From Polynucleobacter sphagniphilus (GTDB lineage: Bacteria; Pseudomonadota; Gammaproteobacteria; Burkholderiales; Burkholderiaceae), in NCBI RefSeq assembly GCF_001953355.1, contig NZ_MPIY01000006.1:51444-115443 (forward strand): a stretch of DNA of 64,000 nt, read 5' to 3'. Of this stretch, positions 19,015 to 28,928 are shown one piece after another. The notes under the pieces are model-generated. The model did no database searches and was not told where the DNA came from. It saw nothing but the letters and a program-made list of their open reading frames with translations. The translations under genes and the position numbers were made by a program. The first letter of the stretch is position 1. Each line of letters starts with the position of its first letter.

Positions 19015-20073
19015 ATGATTTTGGTTACTGGCGGCGCGGGCTTTATTGGCGGAAATTTTGTTTTAGATTGGTTAAGAGAACCAAATAACGAAGGTATTAT
19101 TAATTTAGATAAATTAACCTACGCTGGTAATTTAGCTACTTTGGCGTCATTAAAAGACGATCCACGACATATCTTTGTACATGGCGATATTGGCGATAAA
19201 GAGCTTGTACAGCGCCTATTGAGTGAGCACAAACCAAGAGCGATTGTGAACTTTGCTGCAGAAAGTCATGTGGATCGATCGATACATGGGCCAGCTGAAT
19301 TTGTGCAAACTAATATTGTTGGTACATTTAATCTGCTTGAGTGCGCTCGCGAATACTGGAATAACCTAGATGTGGATAAAAAAGCCCAGTTTCGCTTTCA
19401 CCATGTTTCTACTGATGAAGTGTATGGATCACTCTCTGCTCAGGATCCAGCTTTTACAGAATCTCATCCCTACGAGCCCAATAGTCCTTATTCAGCATCT
19501 AAGGCTGCATCCGATCATTTGGTACGTGCTTGGTTTCATACTTATGGATTCCCTGTTGTCACGACAAATTGTTCCAATAATTATGGGCCTTACCACTTCC
19601 CAGAAAAACTGATCCCTTTGGTGATTCTCAATGCGCTCAACAGCAAGCCATTGCCAATCTATGGTGATGGTCAGCAAGTCCGTGATTGGTTATATGTGGG
19701 TGACCATTGTTCGGCGATTCGTGAAGTACTTGCAAATGGTAGGCTTGGCGAAACCTACAACATTGGTGGCTGGAATGAAAAAGCCAACCTGGATGTGGTG
19801 AAGACGATTTGCAACATACTCAATGAGCTAAAGCCAAGGATCGATGGGAAGTCTTACGCTGAGCAAATTACTTTTGTGAAAGATCGCCCTGGTCATGATC
19901 GTCGCTATGCAATTGATGCTAGCAAGGTTGAGCGTGAATTAGGTTGGCGTCCTGCTGAAACATTTGATACCGGTATTCGCAAAACAGTGCAGTGGTATCT
20001 AGATAACCCCGAATGGATTGAAGGTGTTGTCAGCGGCTCTTATCGTGATTGGTTATCTAAACAATACCAGTAA
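19015..20073 (+). CDS. rfbB: dTDP-glucose 4,6-dehydratase
   Basis: RfbB (RmlB) converts dTDP-glucose to dTDP-4-keto-6-deoxyglucose, the second step of dTDP-L-rhamnose synthesis. The NAD-binding [15 protein letters not shown] motif is at residues 7-20, the catalytic region [13 protein letters not shown] is near 134, and [17 protein letters not shown] supplies the YxxxK pair. It is full length at 352 residues. ATG 19015 is chosen over TTG 18994 because the extra seven residues are not part of the family. It is the first of four rhamnose genes in the order B-D-A-C. Confidence 0.97.
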   Translation: MILVTGGAGFIGGNFVLDWLREPNNEGIINLDKLTYAGNLATLASLKDDPRHIFVHGDIGDKELVQRLLSEHKPRAIVNFAAESHVDRSIHGPAEFVQTNIVGTFNLLECAREYWNNLDVDKKAQFRFHHVSTDEVYGSLSAQDPAFTESHPYEPNSPYSASKAASDHLVRAWFHTYGFPVVTTNCSNNYGPYHFPEKLIPLVILNALNSKPLPIYGDGQQVRDWLYVGDHCSAIREVLANGRLGETYNIGGWNEKANLDVVKTICNILNELKPRIDGKSYAEQITFVKDRPGHDRRYAIDASKVERELGWRPAETFDTGIRKTVQWYLDNPEWIEGVVSGSYRDWLSKQYQ

Positions 20074-20101
20074 ATTTTCTTCTCTGGTTAAATCATCTCC
20101 C

Positions 20102-21085
20102 ATGATAAAAATACTCCTTTTTGGAAAAGATGGGCAGCTCGGTAAAGCGTTTCAGAAACACTTTGCAAGTCTTAATGTCAATCTGCTCTCAAACACACAG
20201 ATTCAATATGTGGGGCGTGCGCAGTGTGATCTTAGTGATGATGCCAGTATTGATGAACTCTTAAGTCAATTTCAACCCCATCTCATTATTAATGCGGCCG
20301 CCTATACGGCAGTAGACAAAGCAGAAACAGAGTCGGAGTTAGCCTTTGCGATTAATGCAAAAGCGCCTGAGCGTATGGCGCTTTATGCTGCCAACAATAA
20401 CGCTACTTTTCTACATTATTCAACTGATTATGTATTTGATGGTGAGAAGTATGGCTTCTATTTAGAAGGTGATATGCGTAATCCTCTGGGCGTCTACGGC
20501 AAAAGCAAAGCCTCTGGTGAGGAGGCCGTAGTGAGGGCATTTGCTGCGGGTACTGGCGGCCAATATGCCATTTTTCGTACTAGCTGGGTATATGGTGATG
20601 GGGGTAATTTCATTCGCACTATTTTGCGTTTAGCAAAAGAGCGGGCGGAATTAGGCATCATTCATGATCAGTATGGTGTACCAACTAGTGCTGATTGGTT
20701 GGCTATGGTGAGCTTGCATTTAGCTCTGAACAGTCAATTAGGACTTAAAAAATTTCCTTCAGGGATCTATCACGCCGTCCCCTCTGGGGAAACCTCCTGG
20801 CATGGTTTGGCATGCTTGGCGGTGCAATCTGCTCTTGACGCAGGGGTTGAGTTAAAGGCTAAACCGAGGGCAATCAAGCCTATCTTGGCGGTGGAATATC
20901 CTTTGCCAGCACCAAGACCCATGAATTCCAGGATGGAGACGGCTAAATTGAGGCATGCATTAGTCATGTCTTTGGGTGATAGTTCTGACTCTTATAATGA
21001 TCAAACAATTAACTCACTCTTTCCTCGGTGGGACTTATTGGTTCAGAAGTACGTAGCCGAATTAGCGGCAAAAAATTTAATTTAA
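20102..21085 (+). CDS. rfbD: dTDP-4-dehydrorhamnose reductase
   Basis: RfbD (RmlD) performs the last step of dTDP-L-rhamnose synthesis, the NADPH-dependent reduction of the 4-keto group. The SDR-type start KILLFGKDGQLGKAF gives the dinucleotide motif, followed by INAAAYTAVDKAETE, HYSTDYVFDGEKYG and YGKSKASGEEAV with the YxxxK pair. Length 327 residues from ATG 20102. An upstream in-frame extension to 20018 overlaps rfbB and is discarded. It starts 28 bases after the rfbB stop. Confidence 0.95.
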   Translation: MIKILLFGKDGQLGKAFQKHFASLNVNLLSNTQIQYVGRAQCDLSDDASIDELLSQFQPHLIINAAAYTAVDKAETESELAFAINAKAPERMALYAANNNATFLHYSTDYVFDGEKYGFYLEGDMRNPLGVYGKSKASGEEAVVRAFAAGTGGQYAIFRTSWVYGDGGNFIRTILRLAKERAELGIIHDQYGVPTSADWLAMVSLHLALNSQLGLKKFPSGIYHAVPSGETSWHGLACLAVQSALDAGVELKAKPRAIKPILAVEYPLPAPRPMNSRMETAKLRHALVMSLGDSSDSYNDQTINSLFPRWDLLVQKYVAELAAKNLI

Positions 21086-21127
21086 TTTCCGTAATTTTGA
21101 TTGCGGCGACCATAAGGTAGGTTTGTA

Positions 21128-22054
21128 ATGACGGTAAATCGTAAGGGCATTATTTTGGCAGGCGGCTCTGGCACGCGTCTTTATCCGGTGACTCAAGCGG
21201 TATCTAAACAGTTGATGCCTGTCTATGACAAGCCAATGGTCTATTACCCTTTAACTACTTTGATGCTTGCCGGTATCCGCGATATTTTGTTAATTTCTAC
21301 CCCGCATGACACACCACGCTTTTCTGAATTACTGGGCGATGGCTCTCAATGGGGCCTCAATATTGAATATTGTGTACAACCTTCTCCGGATGGCTTGGCA
21401 CAAGCATTTACCTTAGGCAAACACTTTGTTGGCAATAACCCAAGCGCTCTAGTTCTTGGGGATAATATTTTCTACGGCCATGAATTAGTCGAGCAGCTCA
21501 ATAGTGCCAATAGCAGGCATTCTGGGGCTACTGTATTTGCTTATCATGTAAATGATCCAGAACGCTATGGCGTGGTGGAGTTTGACAAAGATTACAAAGC
21601 CCTTTCGATTGAAGAGAAGCCCGCCAAGCCTAGAAGTAGTTACGCTGTGACGGGTTTATATTTTTACGATAATCAGGTTTGCGATATTGCTGCCGCCATC
21701 AAGCCGAGCGCCCGTGGCGAGTTGGAGATTACCGATGTCAATCGTGTTTATCTTGAAAAAAATGAATTGAGCGTGGAAATCATGGGGCGTGGTTTTGCAT
21801 GGCTCGACACCGGCACGCATGACTCACTCTTGGATGCGGCAGGCTTTATTGCGACCCTGCAAAAACGTCAGGGTTTGATGGTTGCTTGCCCTGAAGAAAT
21901 TGCTTACCGTCAAGGTTGGATCAGCGCCGATCTTGTGCAAAAAGTGGCGGCACAATTAAGTAAAAATAGCTACGGCCAATATTTGAGCAAAATTTTGCAT
22001 GAGCTCAACACATCGGCTCAGCCAATTGCGATATCGACTAGAAAGACTATTTAA
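21128..22054 (+). CDS. rfbA: Glucose-1-phosphate thymidylyltransferase
   Basis: RfbA (RmlA) makes dTDP-glucose from dTTP and glucose-1-phosphate, the first step of the rhamnose pathway. The pyrophosphorylase signature [17 protein letters not shown] at residues 6-22 is followed by [17 protein letters not shown] and LGDNIFYGH. Length 308 residues. It is usually feedback inhibited by dTDP-L-rhamnose at an allosteric site. Its stop codon shares one base with the rfbC start, so the two are probably translated together. Confidence 0.97.
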   Translation: MTVNRKGIILAGGSGTRLYPVTQAVSKQLMPVYDKPMVYYPLTTLMLAGIRDILLISTPHDTPRFSELLGDGSQWGLNIEYCVQPSPDGLAQAFTLGKHFVGNNPSALVLGDNIFYGHELVEQLNSANSRHSGATVFAYHVNDPERYGVVEFDKDYKALSIEEKPAKPRSSYAVTGLYFYDNQVCDIAAAIKPSARGELEITDVNRVYLEKNELSVEIMGRGFAWLDTGTHDSLLDAAGFIATLQKRQGLMVACPEEIAYRQGWISADLVQKVAAQLSKNSYGQYLSKILHELNTSAQPIAISTRKTI

Positions 22055-22629
22055 TGACTGCTAATCTTTCGCATCCGAAGCTTGCTTTAATACCAACTGC
22101 AATCCATGATGTCTTTGTGGTGGAGCCTAAGGTATTTGGTGACGAACGCGGTTGGTTTACAGAATCTTTCAATGCACATGATTTTGCCCAGGCCACTGGC
22201 TTAAAGGTGGAATTTGTTCAAGATAATCATTCCTTTTCTCGTCAATGGACTTTGCGTGGTTTGCACTATCAGTTAGAGCAAACTCAGGGCAAATTGGTCA
22301 GAGTAGTTGCAGGCAGTGTTTTTGATGTAGCGGTTGATATTCGTAAAGACTCTCCTACCTATGGAAAGTGGGTGGGGGTGGAGCTCAGCGCCCAAAATCA
22401 CAAGCAATTATGGATACCAGCCGGTTTAGCGCATGGTTTTTTGGTTTTATCTGAAAACGCAGAATTTCTCTATAAGACAACGGATTACTACCATCCGCAA
22501 AGCGAGGCTTGCTTGGCCTGGAATGATCCCACGGTAGGTATCCAATGGCCCTTAGCCGCTGGTGTTGCTCCTAATATGAACGCGAAGGATGCCGCGGGCC
22601 TTCTTTGGGATGCAGCCCCGAAGTTTTAA
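22054..22629 (+). CDS. rfbC: dTDP-4-dehydrorhamnose 3,5-epimerase
   Basis: RfbC (RmlC) is the cupin-fold epimerase that turns dTDP-4-keto-6-deoxyglucose into dTDP-4-keto-L-rhamnose. The signatures are VFGDERGWFTESFNAHDF, QDNHSFSRQWTLRGLHYQ with catalytic His, and GKLVRVVAGSVFDVAVDIR. The last third has WIPAGLAHGFLVLSENAEFLYK. Length 191 residues is slightly above the usual 180-185. Together with rfbB, rfbD and rfbA it completes the four-step set, so the strain should make dTDP-L-rhamnose. Confidence 0.96.
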   Translation: MTANLSHPKLALIPTAIHDVFVVEPKVFGDERGWFTESFNAHDFAQATGLKVEFVQDNHSFSRQWTLRGLHYQLEQTQGKLVRVVAGSVFDVAVDIRKDSPTYGKWVGVELSAQNHKQLWIPAGLAHGFLVLSENAEFLYKTTDYYHPQSEACLAWNDPTVGIQWPLAAGVAPNMNAKDAAGLLWDAAPKF

Positions 22630-22660
22630 AGCGCTTGGCAAAAAATAAGATAATGCTCGT

Positions 22661-23704
22661 ATGAGCAACGCATCAGCTAACGCCCCTAAAATTTTGCTAG
22701 TCAAGCTCTCCTCTCTGGGGGATGTGCTTCACAATCTGCCAATAGTTTGGGACTTACGTGCTCGCTTGCCCAATGCGCAAATCGATTGGGTCGTAGAGGA
22801 AGCTTATGTTCATCTTCTTGAGCCTTTGCTCTCGAAAGATGGTTTTAGAGGCATTGATCGCATTATTCCATTGGGCTTGCGACGCTGGAAAAAATCGATA
22901 TTCAAAATCAATTCTTGGAAGCAGTTCTTTGCTTTCAAAAAAGAGTTGCAAGCAAAGACCTATGATGTACTGATTGAAACCCAGGGCTTACTCAAGTCAG
23001 CGCTAGTCTGTGCATTAGCAAATAAAAGTAAGGATGCGCAGGTGATTGGCTTGGCAAATGCCACTAAATTTTCTGGATATGAGCCCCTGGCGCGTGCTTT
23101 TTATACTGAATCAGTTCAGGTCCCCAAGCAATGCCATGCGGTGGATCGTTCGCGGTGGCTCACTTGCGCAGCTTTTGATTGGCCTGTAATGAATCGATCA
23201 ACTACCCCACATTTTTATCCAGAAAACTTTGTGGCTAATTTGGCGAATACTCACTTTGCAGGAATACAAAAGCCATATGTATTATTTTTTCATTCCACAG
23301 CCAGAGATGCTAAGCGCTGGCCAAATGAGAGTTGGGTTGCGTTAGGTAATGTATTGGCAAAAGAAGGTTATCAAGTCGTTCTGCCATGGGGTAATCCAGC
23401 CGAAAAGCAGGTAAGTGAGGAATTGGCTTTGCAGATCGCGGGTGCACTTGTGCCTAAGCGTTTTTCTATTGCGCAAGCTTTTGGCTTGATAGCGGGTGCT
23501 GCTCTCACGGTGGGGGTCGATACTGGCCTGACTCATCTTGCTGCAGTACTTGGTAAGGCCACAGTAGAGATTTACTGCGATTCACCGACATGGAAGACCG
23601 AGGGGTATTGGTCAAAACAAATTCGCAATACTGGCGATATGGGTAAGTCTCCTAGTGCTAGTGAGGTGATAGATGCTTCTCTGGAGCTGCTGCATCAAGC
23701 CTAA
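22661..23704 (+). CDS. waaC: Lipopolysaccharide heptosyltransferase I
   Basis: WaaC adds the first L-glycero-D-manno-heptose to Kdo of the LPS inner core. It is a GT9 protein with the GT-B fold: KILLVKLSSLGDVLHNLPIVWDL at the N-terminus, FFHSTARDAKRWPNESW in the middle, and GVDTGLTHLAAVLGKATVEIY in the donor-binding half. Length 347 residues. It lies 31 bases after rfbC. In many Burkholderiales waaC is a conserved marker at the edge of the O-antigen locus, which fits here. kdsB and lpxK for the same core are at 43.7-45.8 kb. Confidence 0.93.
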   Translation: MSNASANAPKILLVKLSSLGDVLHNLPIVWDLRARLPNAQIDWVVEEAYVHLLEPLLSKDGFRGIDRIIPLGLRRWKKSIFKINSWKQFFAFKKELQAKTYDVLIETQGLLKSALVCALANKSKDAQVIGLANATKFSGYEPLARAFYTESVQVPKQCHAVDRSRWLTCAAFDWPVMNRSTTPHFYPENFVANLANTHFAGIQKPYVLFFHSTARDAKRWPNESWVALGNVLAKEGYQVVLPWGNPAEKQVSEELALQIAGALVPKRFSIAQAFGLIAGAALTVGVDTGLTHLAAVLGKATVEIYCDSPTWKTEGYWSKQIRNTGDMGKSPSASEVIDASLELLHQA

Positions 23705-23746
23705 TCATTTTTTATTGAAACCGCTTCTACCTTTAAAATTGAGACT

Positions 23747-24598
23747 ATGGAAATCATATTGTTATTAAAAGCACTTATTTTGGGTGTGGTTGAAGGTTTA
23801 ACAGAGTTTTTGCCCGTGTCGAGTACGGGGCATCTCATCTTGGTGGGCGATTTACTGAATTTCAATGACGAGAGGGGTAAAGCCTTTGAGGTCATTATTC
23901 AATTTGGCGCCATCTTGGCAGTCTGTTGGGAGTTTCGTGAAAAGCTTTTAAAGGTGGCGTGCTCGTTTAAAACCAGCCCAGTCGCACGTCGTTTTGTACT
24001 CAATTTATTGATTGCGGCTGCCCCTGCAATGGGCTTGGGCTATCTGTTTAGCAAACATATCAAAGCAGTCCTGTTTGCTCCAATACCAGTGGCCACAGCA
24101 TTCATTGTTGGCGCCCTTGTGATCTTTTGGGCTGAGCGTCGTCAGGCTAGGGTTGGTACGGGTGCCAATAAGGCTTACATCCAGTCTATTGATGATCTCA
24201 CTCCTTTGGATGCCTTGAAGGTGGGGATAGCGCAATGTGCTGCATTAATACCGGGAACCTCTCGCTCTGGCGCCACCATTATTGGTGGGATGTTATTTGG
24301 TCTCCCGCGCGTTGTCGCTACAGAGTTCTCTTTTTTCTTGGCTATTCCTGTCATTGGAGGGGCTACGGCTTATGAGCTGTTAAAACTTTGGAAATCTCCA
24401 GTACCCATTTCTGGAGATTACAGTTTGGTAATTCTGGTGGGTTTTGTCGCAGCTTTTATTTCTGCCTTTATCTGCGTGCGTTGGTTATTGCACTATGTGG
24501 CTCATCACAATTTCATTCCGTTTGCTTGGTATCGCATTGTTTTTGGACTTTTGATATTGATTAGCGCCTACAGTGGCTTAGTTAGTTGGACACAATAA
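23747..24598 (+). CDS. uppP: Undecaprenyl-diphosphatase (BacA type)
   Basis: UppP removes a phosphate from undecaprenyl pyrophosphate, recycling the lipid carrier for peptidoglycan and O-antigen. This integral membrane protein has both consensus regions: [20 protein letters not shown] with the glutamate-rich motif near residues 15-34, and [21 protein letters not shown] with the PGxSRSxxT phosphatase motif near residue 170. About eight hydrophobic segments are visible, and the length of 283 residues is typical. It gives bacitracin tolerance when overproduced in E. coli. Its position after waaC fits carrier recycling for glycan assembly. Confidence 0.96.
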   Translation: MEIILLLKALILGVVEGLTEFLPVSSTGHLILVGDLLNFNDERGKAFEVIIQFGAILAVCWEFREKLLKVACSFKTSPVARRFVLNLLIAAAPAMGLGYLFSKHIKAVLFAPIPVATAFIVGALVIFWAERRQARVGTGANKAYIQSIDDLTPLDALKVGIAQCAALIPGTSRSGATIIGGMLFGLPRVVATEFSFFLAIPVIGGATAYELLKLWKSPVPISGDYSLVILVGFVAAFISAFICVRWLLHYVAHHNFIPFAWYRIVFGLLILISAYSGLVSWTQ

Positions 24599-24621
24599 TT
24601 TAGTTTGTACGAGGAAGCGCT

Positions 24622-25089
24622 ATGGATGTATCAATTGATGCTATTACCAATAATATTCAGCTTGCGCTTGCGCCAGTATTTCTATTGACGGCAGTGGCTA
24701 CTTTACTCAATGCCATCTCAACGCGATTAGCGCGCTCAGTAGATCGGATGCGAGAGATTCTGAAAAGAATTTCTGATGGACACATCACCGATGAAAAAAT
24801 GCTCAAGCATATGCATCGCGAGGCAAATGAAGCGAAGATTCGTGGACGGCTTTGCACAGCCTCTATTTTCTTTGATGTACTAAGCGGCATCTTTATTTCA
24901 TTAACCGTTCTGGAGCTCTTTTTCTTCCAGGCAGGTGCAGTGCGATCTTTGCAAACTAGCTATGTGATTTGGACATTTGTACTGGGTTTATTGTCCTTTA
25001 TGCTTTCTCTCTCAATTATTTTGGGTGAAGTGGTCTATGCCTACCGTTCAGCTGGTTGGTTTATTCCAGGCTCTGAGTTAAATAAATAA
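24622..25089 (+). CDS. DUF2721 domain-containing membrane protein
   Basis: A 155-residue protein with one hydrophobic segment at the N-terminus ([20 protein letters not shown]), a charged helical middle, and two more segments ([20 protein letters not shown] and [20 protein letters not shown]). This matches DUF2721, a family of small inner-membrane proteins with unknown function. It lies 23 bases after uppP and 5 bases before trmB, so it is probably cotranscribed. No catalytic residues can be proposed. Confidence 0.8.
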   Translation: MDVSIDAITNNIQLALAPVFLLTAVATLLNAISTRLARSVDRMREILKRISDGHITDEKMLKHMHREANEAKIRGRLCTASIFFDVLSGIFISLTVLELFFFQAGAVRSLQTSYVIWTFVLGLLSFMLSLSIILGEVVYAYRSAGWFIPGSELNK

Positions 25090-25094
25090 CCCGA

Positions 25095-25880
25095 ATGAAT
25101 TCAATGAATACAGAACGAATTCGCTCCTTTGTTTTAAGGGCGGGCAGAACTACTGCAGGTCAGCAGCGAGCTATCGAGGAGTTGGGACCGCAATTCTTGA
25201 TCCCTTTCCAAGATGCCATATTAGATTTACAGGCAGCATTTGGTGGGTCTACTAAACCTAAGATATTAGAAATTGGTTTTGGCATGGGTGAAACAACAGC
25301 GAAAATTGCCGCCCTACGCAATGAAGATGATTTTCTAGCAATTGAAGTTCATCCCCCTGGAGTGGGCGCTTTACTGAAGCTGATTGGGGAGAATGCATTA
25401 AGTAATTTACGCCTCATCCGTCATGATGCGGTAGAGGTTCTAGAGAAAATGATTGCCCCTAACTCTTTGGATGGCATTCATATTTATTTTGCTGATCCTT
25501 GGCATAAAAAACGTCATCATAAGCGTCGCTTGATTCAGGCGGCATTTGTGCAATTATTAATTTCTAGATTAAAGCCCGGCGCTTATTTGCATTTAGCAAC
25601 CGATTGGCATAACTATGCAGAGCAGATGCTGCTGGTCTTAAATGCGCAGGATGGTTTGCAAAATACTGCTACTGAACAAGTGCGGATAGAAACTTTTGGG
25701 GTTGATGATGTAGCGGTAGAAGGGGTAGTAAGCAATGAATTCAAACCCAGTATGGGGCAACTCCAGTCGCAGCACCTTGGCTATGTCGAGCGACCAGCCT
25801 ATCGGCCAATTACCAAGTTTGAAAATCGAGGTCTAAAACTGGGCCATGGCGTGTGGGACTTGGTTTACCTAAAAAAATAA
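25095..25880 (+). CDS. trmB: tRNA (guanine-N7)-methyltransferase
   Basis: TrmB methylates G46 of tRNA in the variable loop using SAM. The SAM-binding motif [17 protein letters not shown] is near residue 62, and the signature [17 protein letters not shown] near 141 includes the catalytic Asp-Pro-Trp region. Length is 261 residues from ATG 25095, or 258 from ATG 25104; the N-terminus does not decide between them. It converges on gabD with 16 bases between the stops. A rather long N-terminal helix precedes the Rossmann fold, as in other betaproteobacteria. Confidence 0.95.
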   Translation: MNSMNTERIRSFVLRAGRTTAGQQRAIEELGPQFLIPFQDAILDLQAAFGGSTKPKILEIGFGMGETTAKIAALRNEDDFLAIEVHPPGVGALLKLIGENALSNLRLIRHDAVEVLEKMIAPNSLDGIHIYFADPWHKKRHHKRRLIQAAFVQLLISRLKPGAYLHLATDWHNYAEQMLLVLNAQDGLQNTATEQVRIETFGVDDVAVEGVVSNEFKPSMGQLQSQHLGYVERPAYRPITKFENRGLKLGHGVWDLVYLKK

Positions 25881-25896
25881 ATCTCACACCAGTGTC

Positions 25897-27375
25897 TCAC
25901 AGTCCGATGCAAACGTATTTCATTTCAAGGTATTCGTCCATACCGTAGATGCTGCCTTCGCGGCCTAGGCCGGATTGCTTGATGCCTCCAAAAGGCGCAA
26001 CCTCATTAGAAATGATTCCTGTATTTACGCCCACAATACCGTAATCGAGGGCTTCGGCCGCCTTCCAAATACGACCGATATCGCGACTATAGAAATACGA
26101 TGCTAAGCCATACTGACTATCGTTGGCTAAAGCAATGACTTCATCATCGCTGGCAAATGGAATGATGGGGGCTACAGGCCCAAATGTTTCTTCGTGGGTG
26201 ATGAGCATGTCTTTATCAACATTAGCCAAGATGGTTGGCTCGTAGAAAGTGCCGCCCAATACCGAGCGTTTGCCTCCAGCTACCAGGGTTGCCCCTTTAG
26301 AAATAGCATCTGCCACATGGCGTTCTACTTTAGTCAATGCAGCAGGTTCAATCAATGGGCCTTGTGTGATTCCGGCATCTAAACCATTACCCACTTTGAT
26401 GGATTGAATCGCTTTCGCAAATTTTTCCACAAATACATCATGAATTTTTTGATGGACATAGAAGCGATTTGCGCAAACACAAGTTTGTCCTGAGTTACGG
26501 AATTTAGAGGCAACCGCTCCCGCAACCGCTGCATCAATATCGGCATCTTCAAAAACAATAAATGGGGCATGGCCACCTAACTCTAAGGCTAGCTTTTTGA
26601 CTGTTGGTGCACATTGGGTCATCAAAATTCGACCCACTTCAGTTGATCCAGTAAAGGAGAGGTGGCGCACTGTGGGTGATGCGCACAAGACCTTGCCAAT
26701 AGCGATCGATTGCTTTTCATCTGCGGTCAGAATATTGATGACGCCAGCAGGGATGCCTGCGCGCATGGACAGTTCTGCTAATGCAAGAGCGGAAAGGGGC
26801 GTTAATTCAGCAGGCTTAATCACAATGGTGCAACCAGCCGCCATGGCTGGAGCAATTTTGCGCGTGATCATTGCAATTGGAAAATTCCAAGGGGTAATAG
26901 CAACGCATACTCCAATGGGCTGCTTGAGTACCATCAAGCGCTTATCACTCCAGGTGGTGCTTGGAATTGCTCCAGCCACTCTTTTGGCCTCTTCAGCAAA
27001 CCATTCAATAAAGGAGGCGCCATAGCTAACTTCCCCTATTGCCTCAACGAGTGGTTTTCCTTGTTCAAGCGTCATCAGGGTTGCCAAGTCTGATGCATGT
27101 TCTGTAATGAGCTCAAACCACTTACGCATCATATTGGCGCGCTCTTTGCCGGTCTTACTGCACCATTCTGGAAGCGCAGCATTTGCAGCGCCAATCGCTC
27201 GCTCTGCTTGAGCGATATCTACATTGGCTACATCTGCAATATGCTCATTTGTGGCGGGGTTATTGACAGCAAATCGCTCACCCGTGGCTGCTTTTGTCCA
27301 TTGACCATGAATAAAGGCATCTTCTTTGAAGAGAGAGGGGTCTTTGAGGTGATGGCGAATGTCAATTTTTGGCAT
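25897..27375 (-). CDS. gabD: NAD(P)-dependent succinate-semialdehyde dehydrogenase
   Basis: An aldehyde dehydrogenase of the GabD type, oxidising succinate semialdehyde to succinate at the end of GABA breakdown. The glutamate motif LELGGHAPFIVFEDAD is near residue 261, the catalytic cysteine lies in FRNSGQTCVCANRF near 295, and AITPWNFPIAMITRK is the NAD-binding segment. The substrate loop and terminal GREGSIYGMDEYLEMKY match GabD, but related dehydrogenases act on other semialdehydes. ATG 27375 gives 492 residues; the frame is open to 27411. No gabT was seen nearby. Confidence 0.88.
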   Translation of the reverse strand: MPKIDIRHHLKDPSLFKEDAFIHGQWTKAATGERFAVNNPATNEHIADVANVDIAQAERAIGAANAALPEWCSKTGKERANMMRKWFELITEHASDLATLMTLEQGKPLVEAIGEVSYGASFIEWFAEEAKRVAGAIPSTTWSDKRLMVLKQPIGVCVAITPWNFPIAMITRKIAPAMAAGCTIVIKPAELTPLSALALAELSMRAGIPAGVINILTADEKQSIAIGKVLCASPTVRHLSFTGSTEVGRILMTQCAPTVKKLALELGGHAPFIVFEDADIDAAVAGAVASKFRNSGQTCVCANRFYVHQKIHDVFVEKFAKAIQSIKVGNGLDAGITQGPLIEPAALTKVERHVADAISKGATLVAGGKRSVLGGTFYEPTILANVDKDMLITHEETFGPVAPIIPFASDDEVIALANDSQYGLASYFYSRDIGRIWKAAEALDYGIVGVNTGIISNEVAPFGGIKQSGLGREGSIYGMDEYLEMKYVCIGL

Positions 27376-27456
27376 GATGGCTTTTCTCAGTATGCGTCTT
27401 GGATCAAACAAAGTACTTTTTTGATTTTATTCCTCAAATGAGAGATGGGCGGATAA

Positions 27457-27487
27457 GAAAAAACCCTTCTGAACTGCCAGAAGGGTT
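27457..27487 (-). terminator. Rho-independent terminator downstream of nusB
   Basis: On the minus strand, a 10-base stem (AACCCTTCTG at 27462-27471 pairing with CAGAAGGGTT at 27478-27487) with a 6-base loop is followed by a T tract (27458-27463 read as T). It lies 26 bases after the nusB stop and ends the ribBX-ribH-nusB transcript. It also separates that transcript from gabD. Confidence 0.88.
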
Positions 27488-27512
27488 GGGTCTCATATGA
27501 GTGTTGTAGGCC

Positions 27513-28025
27513 TTAACCGGCTTGGATTTCAGTGCTACGTAGTTTTTGAGCCAAGAGGTCAAGAACGCCATTGACATATTTATGACCATCTGTCCCGCCA
27601 AATGTCTTAGCCAGCTCAACCGCCTCGTTGATGGCTACCTTATAAGGAACCGCTAGATCAATCGCTAATTCGTAGGTACCAATTAATAGGGCGGCATGCT
27701 CTACTGGGGAAAGCTCATTGATGGGGCGATCTAATGCGGGCGTGATGAGGGCTTCCAATTCATCGGTACGCTCTACTACGCCATCAAAAATACCCTGAAA
27801 TAAATCGTGTTGGCAGCGACGAAAGCCGGGGTCTTCTGCAAGTTGCTTGGCAATGGCTGCAGCATTAGGAATGCTACCGGCACGGCGCATGACCAGGCTT
27901 TGATACACGCCTTGTAATGCATATTCACGTGCACGGCGACGTGGAGTCAGGGAGCGCTTGGGCGCGGCGCTCTTATTCTCTTTATTGCCATCAGGCGATA
28001 TTGAATGGGTACTGTTCTTAGACAT
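27513..28025 (-). CDS. nusB: Transcription antitermination factor NusB
   Basis: NusB binds boxA in rRNA leaders with NusE (S10) to allow antitermination. The all-helical family is seen in RRRAREYALQGVYQSL, the Asp/Glu-rich middle and PYKVAINEAVELAKTFGGTDGHKYVNGVLDLLAQKL. A basic, low-complexity extension of about 30 residues precedes the NusB domain, as is common in Burkholderiales. Length 170 residues. It follows ribH by 7 bases, the conserved riboflavin-nusB arrangement. Confidence 0.95.
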   Translation of the reverse strand: MSKNSTHSISPDGNKENKSAAPKRSLTPRRRAREYALQGVYQSLVMRRAGSIPNAAAIAKQLAEDPGFRRCQHDLFQGIFDGVVERTDELEALITPALDRPINELSPVEHAALLIGTYELAIDLAVPYKVAINEAVELAKTFGGTDGHKYVNGVLDLLAQKLRSTEIQAG

Positions 28026-28032
28026 GAATAAA

Positions 28033-28554
28033 TTACTCAGTTGGAGAGTTGATTTCGATATCGAGATCAGGGGTGAGGGCTAATGCCAGGTTGGCCATCT
28101 CAACAACGGCTTTAGCGCATTCAGCACCTTTCACTTGAACGCGCACTTGCGCCTGTTCATCGGTATCGCAGGTAAGTACGCCATTGGCAATAGGCAAGCC
28201 GGAATCTAGTGAAATACGTGTGATGCCTGAGGCTGACTCATTGGAAACCAATTCAAAGTGATAGGTGTCGCCACGAATCACAGCCCCCAAAGCAACTAAG
28301 CCATCGAATTCGCCAGTTTCCACCATTTTTTGTAGTGCAAATGGAATTTCTAGGGCGCCTGGTACGGTGACTAGCTTGATGTCGTCTTGAGAAACACCTA
28401 AGGCAATTAATTCTTCGATACAGGCATTTCTCAGCGCAAGGCAGTGGTCTTCATTGAAGCGGGCTTGCACAATACCGATGCGTAGATCTTGGCCATTAAA
28501 GTCGACCGCTAAAACACCGACGCTACCGTTTAGATTGGTTGTTGTCATGATCAT
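28033..28554 (-). CDS. ribH: 6,7-dimethyl-8-ribityllumazine synthase
   Basis: RibH condenses 3,4-dihydroxy-2-butanone 4-phosphate (from RibB) with the ribityl-aminopyrimidine to give lumazine, the penultimate step of riboflavin synthesis. The motifs are [30 protein letters not shown] and [22 protein letters not shown] with catalytic His. Length is 173 residues from ATG 28554 or 171 from ATG 28548. The 5' end overlaps the last four bases of the upstream frame of the ribBX remnant, so it is translationally coupled to it. Confidence 0.95.
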   Translation of the reverse strand: MIMTTTNLNGSVGVLAVDFNGQDLRIGIVQARFNEDHCLALRNACIEELIALGVSQDDIKLVTVPGALEIPFALQKMVETGEFDGLVALGAVIRGDTYHFELVSNESASGITRISLDSGLPIANGVLTCDTDEQAQVRVQVKGAECAKAVVEMANLALALTPDLDIEINSPTE

Positions 28555-28928
28555 AAATTCGTTTCTTGATGAAGGGCAGAAGCAGAAAAAGGGGCATATC
28601 CTGTTACTTCGAGCTTGTAACCAGATAGGCTGGGAGTAGGGCTGGGGTTGGCGAGTAAGCGCATTTTTCCAACGCCAATGTCTTTCAAGATTTGAGCGCC
28701 GATACCGTAACTGCGAAAATCAGTTTTACGAGCCAGTGGCTTGTTAGAGGGCTCATCTTGAGATTGATTGAGTTTTTGAAACTGCGCTAGCCAATCATTC
28801 TCATGGGGTGCGCCAATGCCTGAAGCATTGAGTAATACCGCTACACCTGCAGGAGAGGCTGCAATTTGCTCTAAGGCGCTTCCCAATGGCCATGAGTGTG
28901 TGCTGATCTGAGCATCTAAAAAAATCAA
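28551..28928 (-). pseudogene. 3' remainder of ribBX, out of frame after the T7 run
   Basis: This frame holds the rest of the degenerate GTP cyclohydrolase II-like domain of RibBX. It begins inside the T7 run and continues [21 protein letters not shown], then [21 protein letters not shown] and [12 protein letters not shown], the normal end of such proteins ([10 protein letters not shown] is the GCHII-like C-terminal motif). Removing one T from the run joins it to the upstream frame without gaps. It has no start or ribosome binding site of its own, so it is likely not translated separately. Confidence 0.8.

Noticed and set aside
28918..28924. Programmed -1 ribosomal frameshift at the T7 run of ribBX
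   Set aside because: A -1 shift at this site meets a TAG at once; the correct continuation needs a +1 shift (one T fewer), for which no known stimulating signal is seen.
28551..28928. A separate small gene between ribH and ribBX
   Set aside because: The frame continues the RibBX domain without a start or ribosome binding site; it is the second half of one frameshifted gene.
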